From positions 1 to 36,893 of the forward strand of contig NZ_JAFCJM010000068.1 of the NCBI RefSeq assembly GCF_018130955.1: a stretch of 36,893 nt of DNA, in the 5' to 3' direction. A program made the position numbers and the translations under genes. Below are positions 22,351-30,890 of the stretch, piece after piece. The first letter of the stretch is position 1, and each line of letters opens with the position of its first letter. This DNA is from Bradyrhizobium liaoningense (lineage in GTDB: Bacteria; Pseudomonadota; Alphaproteobacteria; Rhizobiales; Xanthobacteraceae). Under the pieces are notes generated by a model that saw only the letters and a program-made list of their open reading frames with translations, ran no database searches and was not told where the DNA came from.

Positions 22351-23499
22351 TTACGCCGCCGTCGAAGCCTTCTGCTGGGCAGCCTCCGCCTCGTCGCGGC
22401 GGATGTCGGAGAGCTTCTTCTCGACCTGCTCCGAGAAGATGTACTGCGCCGGGCGCTGCTTAGTGAGGTCGATCTCCGGTGCCATCGGGCCCGAAGTCTT
22501 GATGCCGCGCAGCGACACCCAGGCTGCCTTCAGCGGGTTGGTCAGCGCGGCGGTCGCGGCCGTCGGCTCGTAGCCGCAATGGGCCATACAGTCGGCGCAC
22601 TTCTCGTACTTGCCGGTGCCGTAGGAATCCCAGTCGGTGGTCTCCATCAGCTCCTTGAAGGTTTTTGCATAGCCTTCACCGAGCAGATAGCAGGGCTTCT
22701 GCCAGCCAAAAATGTTGCGGGCGGGCATGCCCCAGGGCGTGCACTCGTATTCCTGGTTGCCGGCGAGGAAGTCCAGGAACAGACCGGAATGCATGAAATT
22801 CCACTTCTTGCCCTTGCCGAGCGCAAAGACGTCGCGGAACAGCTTCTTGGTCTTGGTGCGGTTGAGGAAGTGCTCCTGGTCCGGCGCACGCTCATAGGCG
22901 TAGCCCGGCGACATCGAGACGCCGACACCGAGCTCGACGGTGAGGTCGAGGAATTTTGCGATCTCTTCGGCCGGGTGGCCGTCGAAGATCGTTGCGTTGA
23001 CGTTGACGGTGAAGCCGCGCGCCTTCGCGGCCTTGATCGCTGAGACGGCGCGGTCGAACACGCCCTTCTGCGACACGGCCTTGTCGTGGTGGTCCTTCAA
23101 TCCGTCGAGATGCACCGAGAAGAACAGGTAAGGCGAGGGCTCGAACAGGTCGAGCTTCTTCTCGAGCAGCAGCGCGTTGGTGCAGAGCGAGACGAACTTC
23201 TTGCGTTCGACGAGGCCGCGCACGATCTCGCCGATCTCCTTGTGGATCAGCGGTTCGCCGCCGGGGATGGCGACCATCGGCGCGCCGCACTCGTCGGCGG
23301 CGTCCCAGCACTCCTGCGCCGTCATGCGGCGGTTGAGGATCGCATCCGGATAGTCGATCTTGCCGCAGCCGACGCAGGCGAGATTGCAGCGAAACAGCGG
23401 CTCCAGCATCAACACGAGCGGATAGCGTTTGCGGCCAAGCAGTTTCTGCTTGAGCAAATAGCCGCCGATACGCATTTCCTTGAAGAAGGGTATAGCCAT
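22351..23499 (-). CDS. hpnH: Adenosylhopane synthase (radical SAM)
   Basis: Joins the 5'-deoxyadenosyl group of S-adenosylmethionine to diploptene, the first step of side-chain extension in hopanoid synthesis. The 382 residues have radical-SAM cysteines C38, C42 and C45 in RCNLACVGCGKIDYP, followed by the SAM-binding GGEPL motif. A C-terminal Cys cluster (KCADCMAHCGYEP) is typical of HpnH. Its product is the substrate of HpnG. The gene is convergent with the hpnC-G operon and its downstream neighbours, and 36 bp separate it from ispH on the same strand. A decayed copy of its last 19 codons lies at 18794-18853. Confidence 0.96.
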   Translation of the reverse strand: MAIPFFKEMRIGGYLLKQKLLGRKRYPLVLMLEPLFRCNLACVGCGKIDYPDAILNRRMTAQECWDAADECGAPMVAIPGGEPLIHKEIGEIVRGLVERKKFVSLCTNALLLEKKLDLFEPSPYLFFSVHLDGLKDHHDKAVSQKGVFDRAVSAIKAAKARGFTVNVNATIFDGHPAEEIAKFLDLTVELGVGVSMSPGYAYERAPDQEHFLNRTKTKKLFRDVFALGKGKKWNFMHSGLFLDFLAGNQEYECTPWGMPARNIFGWQKPCYLLGEGYAKTFKELMETTDWDSYGTGKYEKCADCMAHCGYEPTAATAALTNPLKAAWVSLRGIKTSGPMAPEIDLTKQRPAQYIFSEQVEKKLSDIRRDEAEAAQQKASTAA

Positions 23500-23535
23500 T
23501 ACACGTTTCTTTCTGGGATTAGGAATTCAGGAAGG

Positions 23536-24462
23536 TCAGCTTGCGGCGAGTTCTGCCGGAAGCCGGAATTCGATGTTCTCCTCGCGGCCCGGGAGCACCG
23601 AGACCGTGACCGGTCCGATCCGTCTCAGGGCCTCAATCACGTCATCCACGAGAACTTCAGGCGCCGAGGCGCCGGCCGTGATGCCGACGGTCTTGACGCC
23701 TTTCAACCACTCCGGATTGAGCTTGCTGCCATCGGCGATCAGATAGCTCGCGACGCCGGCCTCAGTGCCGATTTCGCGGAGCCGGTTCGAGTTCGAACTA
23801 TTGGCGGCGCCCACCACCAAGATCAGATCGACCAGCTTGCTCAAATCCCTTACCGCAGATTGGCGGTTCTGTGTCGCATAGCAGATATCCCGGATGTCCG
23901 GGCCTTGAATATCTGTAAAACGGGCCTTCAGGGCCGCAATAATGTCCTTGGTGTCGTCCACCGACAGCGTGGTCTGGGTGATGTAGGCCACCGGGGCGTC
24001 CTCCGGCAGCGTTAACGCTTTGACGTCCTCGACGTTCTGCACGAGCAGCACGGGACCCGGAACCTGGCCCATGGTGCCCTCGACCTCGGGGTGGCCGGCA
24101 TGCCCGATCAGAATCAGGATGCGGCCCTTGGACATGTAGCGCTTCCCCTGATTGTGAACTTTCGTGACCAGGGGGCAGGTGGCATTCAGCACCGGCAGGT
24201 TGCGCGCGGCGGCCTCTTCCTCGACGCTGCGCGCCACGCCATGGGCGCTGAACACGGTCACGGCCATCGGCGGCACCTCGGAGAGGTCCTCGACGAAGAT
24301 CGCGCCCTTGTTCTTCAGGCTCTCGACGACGTATTTGTTGTGCACGATCTCATGGCGCACATAGACCGGCGGGCCGTACTTCTCCAGCGCCCGTTCCACG
24401 ATCTCGATCGCACGCACCACGCCGGCACAAAAGCCGCGCGGCTGCGCTAGATAAACTTCCAT
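23536..24462 (-). CDS. ispH: 4-Hydroxy-3-methylbut-2-enyl diphosphate reductase
   Basis: Last enzyme of the non-mevalonate (MEP) pathway, making IPP and DMAPP, the building blocks for farnesyl diphosphate and hence hopanoids. The 308 residues start at the conserved MEVYLAQPRGFCAGV with iron-sulfur ligand C12. The other ligands lie in LNATCPLVTKVH and DICYATQNRQ, and the substrate-binding AANSSNSNRL block is intact. The frame is open 39 codons further upstream, but the ATG at 24462 matches the family start. It is followed by hpnH on the same strand, so isoprenoid supply and hopanoid elongation are probably co-transcribed. Confidence 0.95.
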   Translation of the reverse strand: MEVYLAQPRGFCAGVVRAIEIVERALEKYGPPVYVRHEIVHNKYVVESLKNKGAIFVEDLSEVPPMAVTVFSAHGVARSVEEEAAARNLPVLNATCPLVTKVHNQGKRYMSKGRILILIGHAGHPEVEGTMGQVPGPVLLVQNVEDVKALTLPEDAPVAYITQTTLSVDDTKDIIAALKARFTDIQGPDIRDICYATQNRQSAVRDLSKLVDLILVVGAANSSNSNRLREIGTEAGVASYLIADGSKLNPEWLKGVKTVGITAGASAPEVLVDDVIEALRRIGPVTVSVLPGREENIEFRLPAELAAS

Positions 24463-24913
24463 TGGACGCCCATCACGCAAGTTGCACCAAATTCGTTCAG
24501 TTGTCCCCGGAGGCACCCCGGTACTTACCAATGAGTTGCAATATCCGCACCATTGGTTTCCCGCGGGCGGTTCCGCCACAGTCCCCTTGGACCCAAGCGC
24601 ACGGAGATACCGGGCTTTGTGTCAAAAAATCGGTCCTGAGGAAAGCCTGAAGGCGGTTTTGGTTCCCGACCGGGCAGGTCTTGCGGTACTATAGTACGTA
24701 AAGCCCGGACGGCCCAGTGCCTCACCGGTTCGTCACTTTACGGCCTCAAGTGGGGGGCTATACCGGCCCGACGCGTGGTTTTGCCATGTTCTTCCTCAAT
24801 TTCCTCGAACCTTCACCGGGCTAGAACCACCCAAAACAGCAATAGGTTTCGCCTGGGAACTCCGATAAAGAGCGGGCGTTTCCGGCAAGCTGTTAACGCT
24901 AGAAAGAAATGAT
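24463..24913. other. Divergent promoter region ispH / hpnN
   Basis: A 451-bp gap that must carry the promoters of ispH-hpnH (leftward) and hpnN (rightward). It contains the perfect 12-bp palindrome GTACTATAGTAC at 24686-24697, conspicuous in GC-rich DNA and a candidate operator. No gene is supported. Confidence 0.55.
24686..24697. promoter_or_regulatory. 12-bp palindrome, candidate operator
   Basis: GTACTATAGTAC is fully self-complementary and lies near the middle of the ispH-hpnN divergent region. It contains a TATAGT core that resembles a -10 element on either strand. The regulator, if any, is unknown. Confidence 0.4.
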
Positions 24914-27502
24914 GTGCTGCAAAGTATAGTCGTTGCGATCGTCAGGGCCTGCACCCGGTTTGCCACCCTCGTTGTCGTCCTCGGGCTCCTGCTGTCGGTC
25001 GCGGCGGGCTACTATGCGGCGCATCACTTCGCCATCAACACCGACATCAATTCGCTGATCGCCCAGAACCTCGACTGGCGGCAGCGCGACCAGCTCTTCG
25101 ACCGTGCGTTCGACCGCGACGCGACGATTCTCGCCGTCGTCGAGGGGGCGACGCCGGAACTGACCAATTCGGCCGCTGATGCGCTCTTCGCCAAGCTGAA
25201 AGACGACAGGACCAACTTCCAGTCGATGCAGCAGCTCGGCAGCGGCGAGTTCTTCGAGAAGAACGGCCTCCTGTTCCTGCCGACGGAAGAGGTCGGCAAG
25301 ATCACCAGCCAGTTCGAATCCGCCGCTCCCCTGATCGAGATCATGGCGGGCGATCCGTCGATCCGTGGCCTCACTGGCGCGCTGGAGACGGGGCTTGCCG
25401 GCGTCAAGCGCGGCCAGGTCAAGCTCGACAACACCGAGCGTCCCTTCAACCTGATCGCCCAGACGGTCGAGACCGTGCTGAAGAAGGGCAACGCGACCTT
25501 CTCCTGGCGCGAGCTGGTCAGCGACAAGCCGCTCGAAGCGTCCGACAAGCGCGCCTTCATCGAGTTCAAGCCGGTCCTCGATTACAACGCGCTCGAGCCC
25601 GGCAAGGGTGCGACCGACGCGATCCGGAAAGCGGCGACTGAGCTGGATTTTGCGGGCAAGTACCAGGCGCGCGTGCGCCTCACGGGACCGGTGCCGATCG
25701 CAAACGAGGAATACGCCACCGTCCAGGAGGGCGCGGTGGTCAACGGCATCGGCACCGTCGTCGTCGTACTGTTGATCCTGTGGCTCGCGTTGCATTCGTC
25801 GAAGATCATCTTCGCGGTGTTCGTCAATCTGTTCGTCGGGCTTGCGATCACCACCGCGGTCGGTCTCATGATGGTGGGTTCGCTCAATCTGCTGTCGATT
25901 GCATTCGCGGTGCTGTTCGTCGGTCTCGGCGTCGACTTCGGTATCCAGTACAGCGTCCGCTACCGCTCGGAGCGCTACAAGGTCAACGATCTCTCGGCCG
26001 CGCTGGTGCTGGCCGCGAAGCGTTCGGCGGTGCCTCTGTCGCTCGCCGCGATGGCGACCGCCGCCGGATTCCTCTGCTTCATGCCGACCGACTACAAGGG
26101 CATTTCGGAGCTCGGCCAGATCGCCGGCGTCGGTATGCTCGTGGCATTTCTGTCGAGCATCACCGTGTTGCCGGCGCTGTTGAAGCTGCTCAACCCGCCC
26201 GGCGAAATGGAGCCGGTCGGCTACGCTTTCCTGGCCCCCCTCGACCGCTTCCTGGAGACGCATCGGGTGCTGATCGTCGGCGGCACGCTGCTGCTCGCGC
26301 TCGGCGGTCTGCCGCTGCTCTACTTCATGAAGTTCGACTTCAACCCGATGAACCTGCGCAATCCGAACGCCGAGTCGATTGCGACCTTCCTCGACCTGCG
26401 CAAGGACCCCAACACCGGGGCTAACGCCATCAACGTGCTGGTCAACTCCGAGGAGCAGGCCAGGCAGATCGAGGCCAAGCTCGAGAAGCTGCCGGAGGTT
26501 CTGCGCGTGATGTCGCTCGACAGCTTCGTGCCACCGGACCAGGGGCCGAAGCTGAAGCTGATCGCGCAAGGCGCCAAGGTGCTCAACCCCGCGCTCAATC
26601 CGGATCAGATCGACGCCGAACCGACCGACCAGGAAAATGTCGACGCGCTGAAGTCGTCGGTCGAAAGCCTGCGCCGGACCGCCGGCGGCGACAAGGGGCC
26701 GGGCGCGGTTGCTTCACGGCGGCTTGCGGACGCGCTGCAAAAGCTCGCCGAGTCCGACGAGGCGACCCGCAACAAGGCGCAAGCCGTGTTCGTCACGCCG
26801 ATGAAGATCGTGTTCGACCAGCTCCGCAATGCGATGCAGGCCGGACCGGTGACGCTGGACAGTCTGCCGCCCGATCTCGTCTCGGCGTGGAAGAGCAAGG
26901 ACGGCATCATCCGCGTCGAGGCGCTGCCGCGCGGCGACCCCAACGACAACGATACGCTGCGCAAATTTGCCGCCGCCGTGCTCGCCGCCGAGCCGACCGC
27001 GATCGGCGGGCCGGTGTCGATCCTGAAGTCCGGCGACACCGTCGTGAAGGCGTTCATCCACGCCGGCGTCTACGCGCTCCTCGTGATCGGCCTCTTGCTC
27101 TGGATCACGCTGCGGCGGATCACCGATGTGCTGATGACGCTGGTGCCGCTTCTGGTTGCAGGCGCGGTCACGCTCGAAATCTGCGTGTTGATCGGGCTGC
27201 CGCTCAACTTCGCCAACATCGTCGCGTTCCCGCTGCTGCTCGGCATCGGCGTCGCGTTCAAGATCTACTATGTCGTGGCCTGGCGCTCCGGCAGGACAAA
27301 CCTGCTGCAAACCAGCCTGACGCGAGCGATCTTTTTCAGCGCGTTGACGACGGCGACCGCATTCGGCAGCCTGTGGCTGTCGAGCCATCCCGGCACGTCG
27401 AGCATGGGCAAGCTGCTTGCGCTGTCGCTCGTGACCACGCTCGCGGCAGTGCTATTGTTTCAGCCGGCCCTCATGGGCAAACCCCGCAATCTCAGGGAGT
27501 AG
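24914..27502 (+). CDS. hpnN: Hopanoid transporter, RND family
   Basis: Inner-membrane RND/MMPL protein needed in R. palustris to deliver hopanoids to the outer membrane. It has 862 residues with two RND repeats. Span 1 is at about 10-30, with a large periplasmic loop to about 270. A span bundle lies at about 275-430 containing FVGLGVDFGIQYSVRYRSE. The second loop is followed by the final bundle from about 716 (HAGVYALLVIGLLLWITLRR). The start is GTG at 24914 with AGAAAG just upstream. Its 3' end overlaps the convergent DUF2147 gene by 51 bp. It is flanked by ispH-hpnH and hpnO, which supports the assignment over a generic MMPL exporter. Confidence 0.93.
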   Translation: MLQSIVVAIVRACTRFATLVVVLGLLLSVAAGYYAAHHFAINTDINSLIAQNLDWRQRDQLFDRAFDRDATILAVVEGATPELTNSAADALFAKLKDDRTNFQSMQQLGSGEFFEKNGLLFLPTEEVGKITSQFESAAPLIEIMAGDPSIRGLTGALETGLAGVKRGQVKLDNTERPFNLIAQTVETVLKKGNATFSWRELVSDKPLEASDKRAFIEFKPVLDYNALEPGKGATDAIRKAATELDFAGKYQARVRLTGPVPIANEEYATVQEGAVVNGIGTVVVVLLILWLALHSSKIIFAVFVNLFVGLAITTAVGLMMVGSLNLLSIAFAVLFVGLGVDFGIQYSVRYRSERYKVNDLSAALVLAAKRSAVPLSLAAMATAAGFLCFMPTDYKGISELGQIAGVGMLVAFLSSITVLPALLKLLNPPGEMEPVGYAFLAPLDRFLETHRVLIVGGTLLLALGGLPLLYFMKFDFNPMNLRNPNAESIATFLDLRKDPNTGANAINVLVNSEEQARQIEAKLEKLPEVLRVMSLDSFVPPDQGPKLKLIAQGAKVLNPALNPDQIDAEPTDQENVDALKSSVESLRRTAGGDKGPGAVASRRLADALQKLAESDEATRNKAQAVFVTPMKIVFDQLRNAMQAGPVTLDSLPPDLVSAWKSKDGIIRVEALPRGDPNDNDTLRKFAAAVLAAEPTAIGGPVSILKSGDTVVKAFIHAGVYALLVIGLLLWITLRRITDVLMTLVPLLVAGAVTLEICVLIGLPLNFANIVAFPLLLGIGVAFKIYYVVAWRSGRTNLLQTSLTRAIFFSALTTATAFGSLWLSSHPGTSSMGKLLALSLVTTLAAVLLFQPALMGKPRNLRE

Positions 27503-28099
27503 GCAGATGTCGCCGACGGTGTCGGCGGCGCCTTTCGGGCCGGGCTTCGCCGCCGCGGCGGTGCTCTTCGGAGCGCTGCCGGCCGCGGGCGGAGGAGCAG
27601 GGGGCGCGGCCATCTTGGGCGCGGCGCCCGTGGTCTTCGGCGCGCCCTTGGCCATGCTGTTGGCAGGGCTCGAGGGGATCGGCGGGGCAACCCGGGTCCA
27701 GGTCTCGCCGCCGCACAGGAAGCCGAGCACGCAGCCCTTGATCTCGAGCTGATCGGTGCCGACGGGCGTGATGGTCGAGGAGTAGAGCTGGCCGTCCTGG
27801 GCGTTATAGACTTGGCCTTCCCATTGATCGACGCCGGCCTTCTTCTTCATGTCGATCAGGATCGCCATGCCCAAGCTCGGTCTGCTCCGTTTCGAGACAT
27901 CAGGATTGTGCTCGTCGCGGCCGCCCGGGGTCTTTTCCCAGGACACTGCGCCCCACATGCTGCCGTTGCATTGTGCCACGCGAATGTTGGCGACGCCGTC
28001 GGCGACCCGCCAGTCGCCGGTCGGATCGGCAGCGAGCGCCGGTGTCAGGCAGGTGTAACCACAAGCCAGTATTATTCCGGAGTAAAGGGATAAACGCAT
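27452..28099 (-). CDS. Exported DUF2147-family protein
   Basis: A 215-residue secreted protein with a signal peptide at about 1-25 (cleavage near PALAADPTG). The DUF2147 domain spans about 26-140 and opens with PTGDWRVADGVANIRVAQC and includes WEGQVYNAQDGQLYSS. The tail, about 145-195, is low-complexity Pro/Ala/Lys. The ATG at 28099 follows GAGGAAC. The last 17 codons, including the stop, lie antisense to the end of hpnN. It interrupts hpnN and hpnO on the opposite strand. The function of DUF2147 is not established; a periplasmic or envelope role is an inference. Confidence 0.87.
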   Translation of the reverse strand: MRLSLYSGIILACGYTCLTPALAADPTGDWRVADGVANIRVAQCNGSMWGAVSWEKTPGGRDEHNPDVSKRSRPSLGMAILIDMKKKAGVDQWEGQVYNAQDGQLYSSTITPVGTDQLEIKGCVLGFLCGGETWTRVAPPIPSSPANSMAKGAPKTTGAAPKMAAPPAPPPAAGSAPKSTAAAAKPGPKGAADTVGDICLLPEIAGFAHEGRLKQ

Positions 28100-28223
28100 G
28101 ATAGTTCCTCGGCAGTGCAACATGGTCTAAAGCTGTGCTTGCGAAGATGGTCCGAAAAAGGGCAAAAGGCCGCAACCATCGTTTTCTGTTGACGAAACAG
28201 CCATCAACCGAAGTATGTAGCGG

Positions 28224-29615
28224 ATGCACAGTCCAAATCCAGACTTAGCCCAGCTATTTGCGGACCGCCAGGCGCAGCGTAGCTCCCTGCATAACCGGTA
28301 CCTGAACGAGCAGTTCGTTCGGGTTCTCAAGACCATCGGCTACGACGTCGGTTTCCAGAAGGGGCAGGGGCAGTACCTCTACGACCGCGACGGCGCGCGC
28401 TACCTCGATTTGCTGTCGGGCTTCGGCGTGTTTGCGATCGGACGCAATCACCCCGTCATGCGCGAGGCGCTCAAGAGCGTGCTCGATGCCGATCTGCCCA
28501 ATCTCGTCCAGTTCGACGTGTCGACGCTCGCCGGCGTGCTCGCCGAGCGGCTGCTGAAATATGTGCCGTATCTCGACAAGGCGTTCTTTGCCAATTCCGG
28601 CGCGGAGACGGTCGAGGCCGCCATCAAGTTCGCGCGCGGCGCCACGGGCCGCCCGGGCATCGTCTATTGCGCGCATGGCTATCACGGCCTGACCTATGGC
28701 GCGCTGTCGCTCACCGGCGATTCGAATTTCCGCACCGGTTTTGAGCCGCTGCTGCCGGGCTGCACCTCGATCCCGTTCAACGATCTCGCTGCGCTGGAGA
28801 AGGCGCTGTCGTCGCGCGAGGTCGCGGCCTTCGTCGTCGAGCCGATCCAGGGCAAGGGCGTCAACATGCCCACCGATGAATTCCTGCCGGGCGCGGCCGC
28901 GCTCTGCAAGAAGTACGGCACGCTGTTCGTCGCCGACGAGATCCAGACCGGCATGGGCCGCACCGGCCGCTTCCTCGCGGTCGAGCACTGGAACGTCGAG
29001 CCCGACATGGTGCTGCTGTCGAAGTCGCTGTCGGGCGGCCACGTGCCGGTCGGCGCGCTGCTGACCCGCAAGGCGATCTTCGACAAGATCTTCAACCAGA
29101 TGGATCGCGCCGTCGTGCACGGCTCGACCTTCTCCAAGAACGACCTCGCGATGGCCGCCGGCATCGCCACGCTCGACGTGATGGAGTCGGAGAAGCTGAT
29201 CGAGTCAGCCGCCAAGCGCGGCGCCGAGCTGCGCCTCGCGCTGACGCGCATGGTGCCGGGTTACGAGTTGATGAAGGAAGTGCGCGGCAAGGGTCTGATG
29301 ATCGGCGTCGAGTTCGGCCCGCCAAAATCGCTGCGCCTCAAGGCGTCCTGGAACGTGCTCGAGACTGCCAACAAAGGCCTGTTCTGCCAGCTCATCACGG
29401 TGCCGCTGTTCAAGGACCACAAGATCCTGACGCAGGTGGCCGGTCACGGCAGCCACACCATCAAGCTGTTGCCGCCGCTCACCATCACCGAGGAAGACTG
29501 CAGCTGGATCGAGAAGGCGTTCGACGACGTCATCGCCGGCAGTCACAAGGTCCCCGGCGCGATCTGGTCGCTCGGCAAGACGCTGGTGGACAACGCAGTG
29601 CGGCGGTCGGCGTAA
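28224..29615 (+). CDS. hpnO: Hopanoid aminotransferase
   Basis: Class III PLP-dependent aminotransferase required for aminobacteriohopanetriol formation, probably acting on the aldehyde form of ribosylhopane. The 463 residues contain the glycine-rich FANSGAETVEAAIKFARG, the PLP-contacting FVADEIQTGMGRTG and the Schiff-base lysine K267 in LLSKSLSGGHVPVGA. Ornithine and acetylornithine aminotransferases share the fold. Placement after hpnN in the hopanoid locus makes HpnO the best call. The ATG at 28224 has only a weak ribosome binding site. Confidence 0.9.
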   Translation: MHSPNPDLAQLFADRQAQRSSLHNRYLNEQFVRVLKTIGYDVGFQKGQGQYLYDRDGARYLDLLSGFGVFAIGRNHPVMREALKSVLDADLPNLVQFDVSTLAGVLAERLLKYVPYLDKAFFANSGAETVEAAIKFARGATGRPGIVYCAHGYHGLTYGALSLTGDSNFRTGFEPLLPGCTSIPFNDLAALEKALSSREVAAFVVEPIQGKGVNMPTDEFLPGAAALCKKYGTLFVADEIQTGMGRTGRFLAVEHWNVEPDMVLLSKSLSGGHVPVGALLTRKAIFDKIFNQMDRAVVHGSTFSKNDLAMAAGIATLDVMESEKLIESAAKRGAELRLALTRMVPGYELMKEVRGKGLMIGVEFGPPKSLRLKASWNVLETANKGLFCQLITVPLFKDHKILTQVAGHGSHTIKLLPPLTITEEDCSWIEKAFDDVIAGSHKVPGAIWSLGKTLVDNAVRRSA

Positions 29616-29731
29616 GTTCCGGTCGCGGCTTGGTGTCGCGATGTGCGACCTGCTGAAGCAGTCTGCCTAAAGAACCTCCCAATCAGCACTTAACTCTCCC
29701 TGCGTTGACCTGACCGGGAGAGGAGTGGCCG

Positions 29732-30136
29732 ATGCCTGTGACTGGTGGCTGTCATTGCGGTGCGATCCGCTATGAAGTGAACGGCGACATGATTGTGCAC
29801 GCGCTGTGCCATTGCACCGATTGCCGTCGCCATGCCGGGGCACCGATGGTCGGTTGGACGATGTATCCGCTCGAAGCCGTCAAGGTCGTTCAAGGCGCGC
29901 CGAAGGTTTATCGGTCCTCCGAGCATGGACGCCGGCATTTCTGTGCGGACTGTGGCACCGGACTTTTCTACATCAACGAAAACATGATGCCCGGCATCAT
30001 CGACATCCAGAGCGGCACGTATGACGACCCCGATGCCGTTCCGGCCATGATGCACATCCAGGTCGCCGAGCGCGTCGGCTGGATGGAGCGGGCCCACGAA
30101 CTGCCCGTATTCGAGCGCTACCCGCCGCAGGAGTGA
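29732..30136 (+). CDS. GFA-family (CENP-V/Gfa fold) zinc protein
   Basis: A 134-residue member of the glutathione-dependent formaldehyde-activating (GFA) family. It has the zinc-binding cysteine sets GGCHCGAIRYE (C7, C9), ALCHCTDCRRHAG and HFCADCGTGLF. In most family members the real substrate is unknown, and spontaneous S-hydroxymethylglutathione formation makes the historic name doubtful. ATG 29732 is preceded by GGGAGAGGAG. It follows hpnO by 116 bp and has no evident tie to hopanoids. Confidence 0.88.
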   Translation: MPVTGGCHCGAIRYEVNGDMIVHALCHCTDCRRHAGAPMVGWTMYPLEAVKVVQGAPKVYRSSEHGRRHFCADCGTGLFYINENMMPGIIDIQSGTYDDPDAVPAMMHIQVAERVGWMERAHELPVFERYPPQE

Positions 30137-30151
30137 GGGCGATCTTCGCTG

Positions 30152-30523
30152 TTAGCCAGCGGGCAGGTGGCAGACAGCCTCGATGTTGTGGCCATCAGGA
30201 TCCAGGACGAACGCTCCGTAATAATTGGCGTGGTAGTGCGGCCGCAGGCCCGGCTGTCCGTGATCCGTTCCGCCAGCCGCCAGCGCGGCCGCATGGAACG
30301 CATCGACTGTCGCCCGGTCCGGGCAGGCAAACGCGACGTGCGCTCCCGTCTGCGGCTTGTCTCTGGTCCCGATCCAGAAGAAGGCCTTCCTGCCGACACC
30401 ATAGCCCGCGCCCGTCGTGCCTTCGGCATAGAGGCGTTCGATACCCAGCGGACGCAGCGCGCGATCGTAGAAGGCCTTCGATCGCTCCATGTCGCTGACG
30501 CCGAACGTCACGTGGTCAAGCAT
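30152..30523 (-). CDS. VOC-superfamily (glyoxalase-like) protein
   Basis: A 123-residue protein with a paired beta-alpha-beta-beta-beta fold. It opens MLDHVTFGVSDMERSKAFYDRAL and ends ANYYGAFVLDPDGHNIEAVCH, the standard start and end of glyoxalase/bleomycin-resistance-type domains. His in LDHVTF and Glu in NIEAVCH are likely metal ligands. ATG 30523 has GGAGAC upstream. An in-frame start six codons earlier would overlap the end of the HigA-like gene. It is probably co-transcribed with that antitoxin-like gene, 14 bp upstream. The substrate is unknown. Confidence 0.88.
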   Translation of the reverse strand: MLDHVTFGVSDMERSKAFYDRALRPLGIERLYAEGTTGAGYGVGRKAFFWIGTRDKPQTGAHVAFACPDRATVDAFHAAALAAGGTDHGQPGLRPHYHANYYGAFVLDPDGHNIEAVCHLPAG

Positions 30524-30537
30524 GTTTGTCTCCGCGA

Positions 30538-30843
30538 TCAAGCAGCTTTCGGCTTGTTTACCGCTTCAATGCGATCGAGAATCTTGCCGAGATCGCGCTT
30601 CGCGATCTGGATGTCATAGTCGTTCTGAAGATTGAGCCAGAGTTGGGCCGTCGTGCCAAGCGCCTTCGCGAGCCGAAGCGCTGTATCTGCGGTGATGCCG
30701 GTCTGCTCGCCGGCGATCCGCTCAATTCTCGTCCGGGGCAGGCCGCAGGCCTTGGCGAGCGTACCAGCGGATACTTCCAGCGGGATCAGAAAATCTTTCC
30801 GCAGAACCTCGCCAGGGTGCATGGGCTTGAGCTTTTTGGCCAT
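30538..30843 (-). CDS. HigA-family antitoxin, no toxin beside it
   Basis: A 101-residue DNA-binding protein of the HigA/VapI type. The N-terminal MHPGEVLRKDFLIPLEVS is the family signature and precedes a helix-turn-helix at about 26-60 (AGTLAKACGLPRTRIERIAGEQTGITADTALRLAKAL). The C-terminal TTAQLWLNLQNDYDIQIAK is also typical. In a normal operon higB lies directly upstream. Here only 47 bp separate this gene from the anti-sigma factor gene, and no HigB-like frame is present on either side. It may be a solitary regulator or the remains of a toxin-antitoxin pair. Confidence 0.88.
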   Translation of the reverse strand: MAKKLKPMHPGEVLRKDFLIPLEVSAGTLAKACGLPRTRIERIAGEQTGITADTALRLAKALGTTAQLWLNLQNDYDIQIAKRDLGKILDRIEAVNKPKAA

Positions 30844-30890
30844 GGCGAAAGTATAACGCTCGATCCTCGCAGATTTCTACCCAGCCAAGT

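Noticed and set aside
24899..26569. Long minus-strand frame opposite hpnN
   Set aside because: Gln/Arg/His-rich shadow of hpnN. It has no signal, fold or ribosome binding site that would suggest a second gene.
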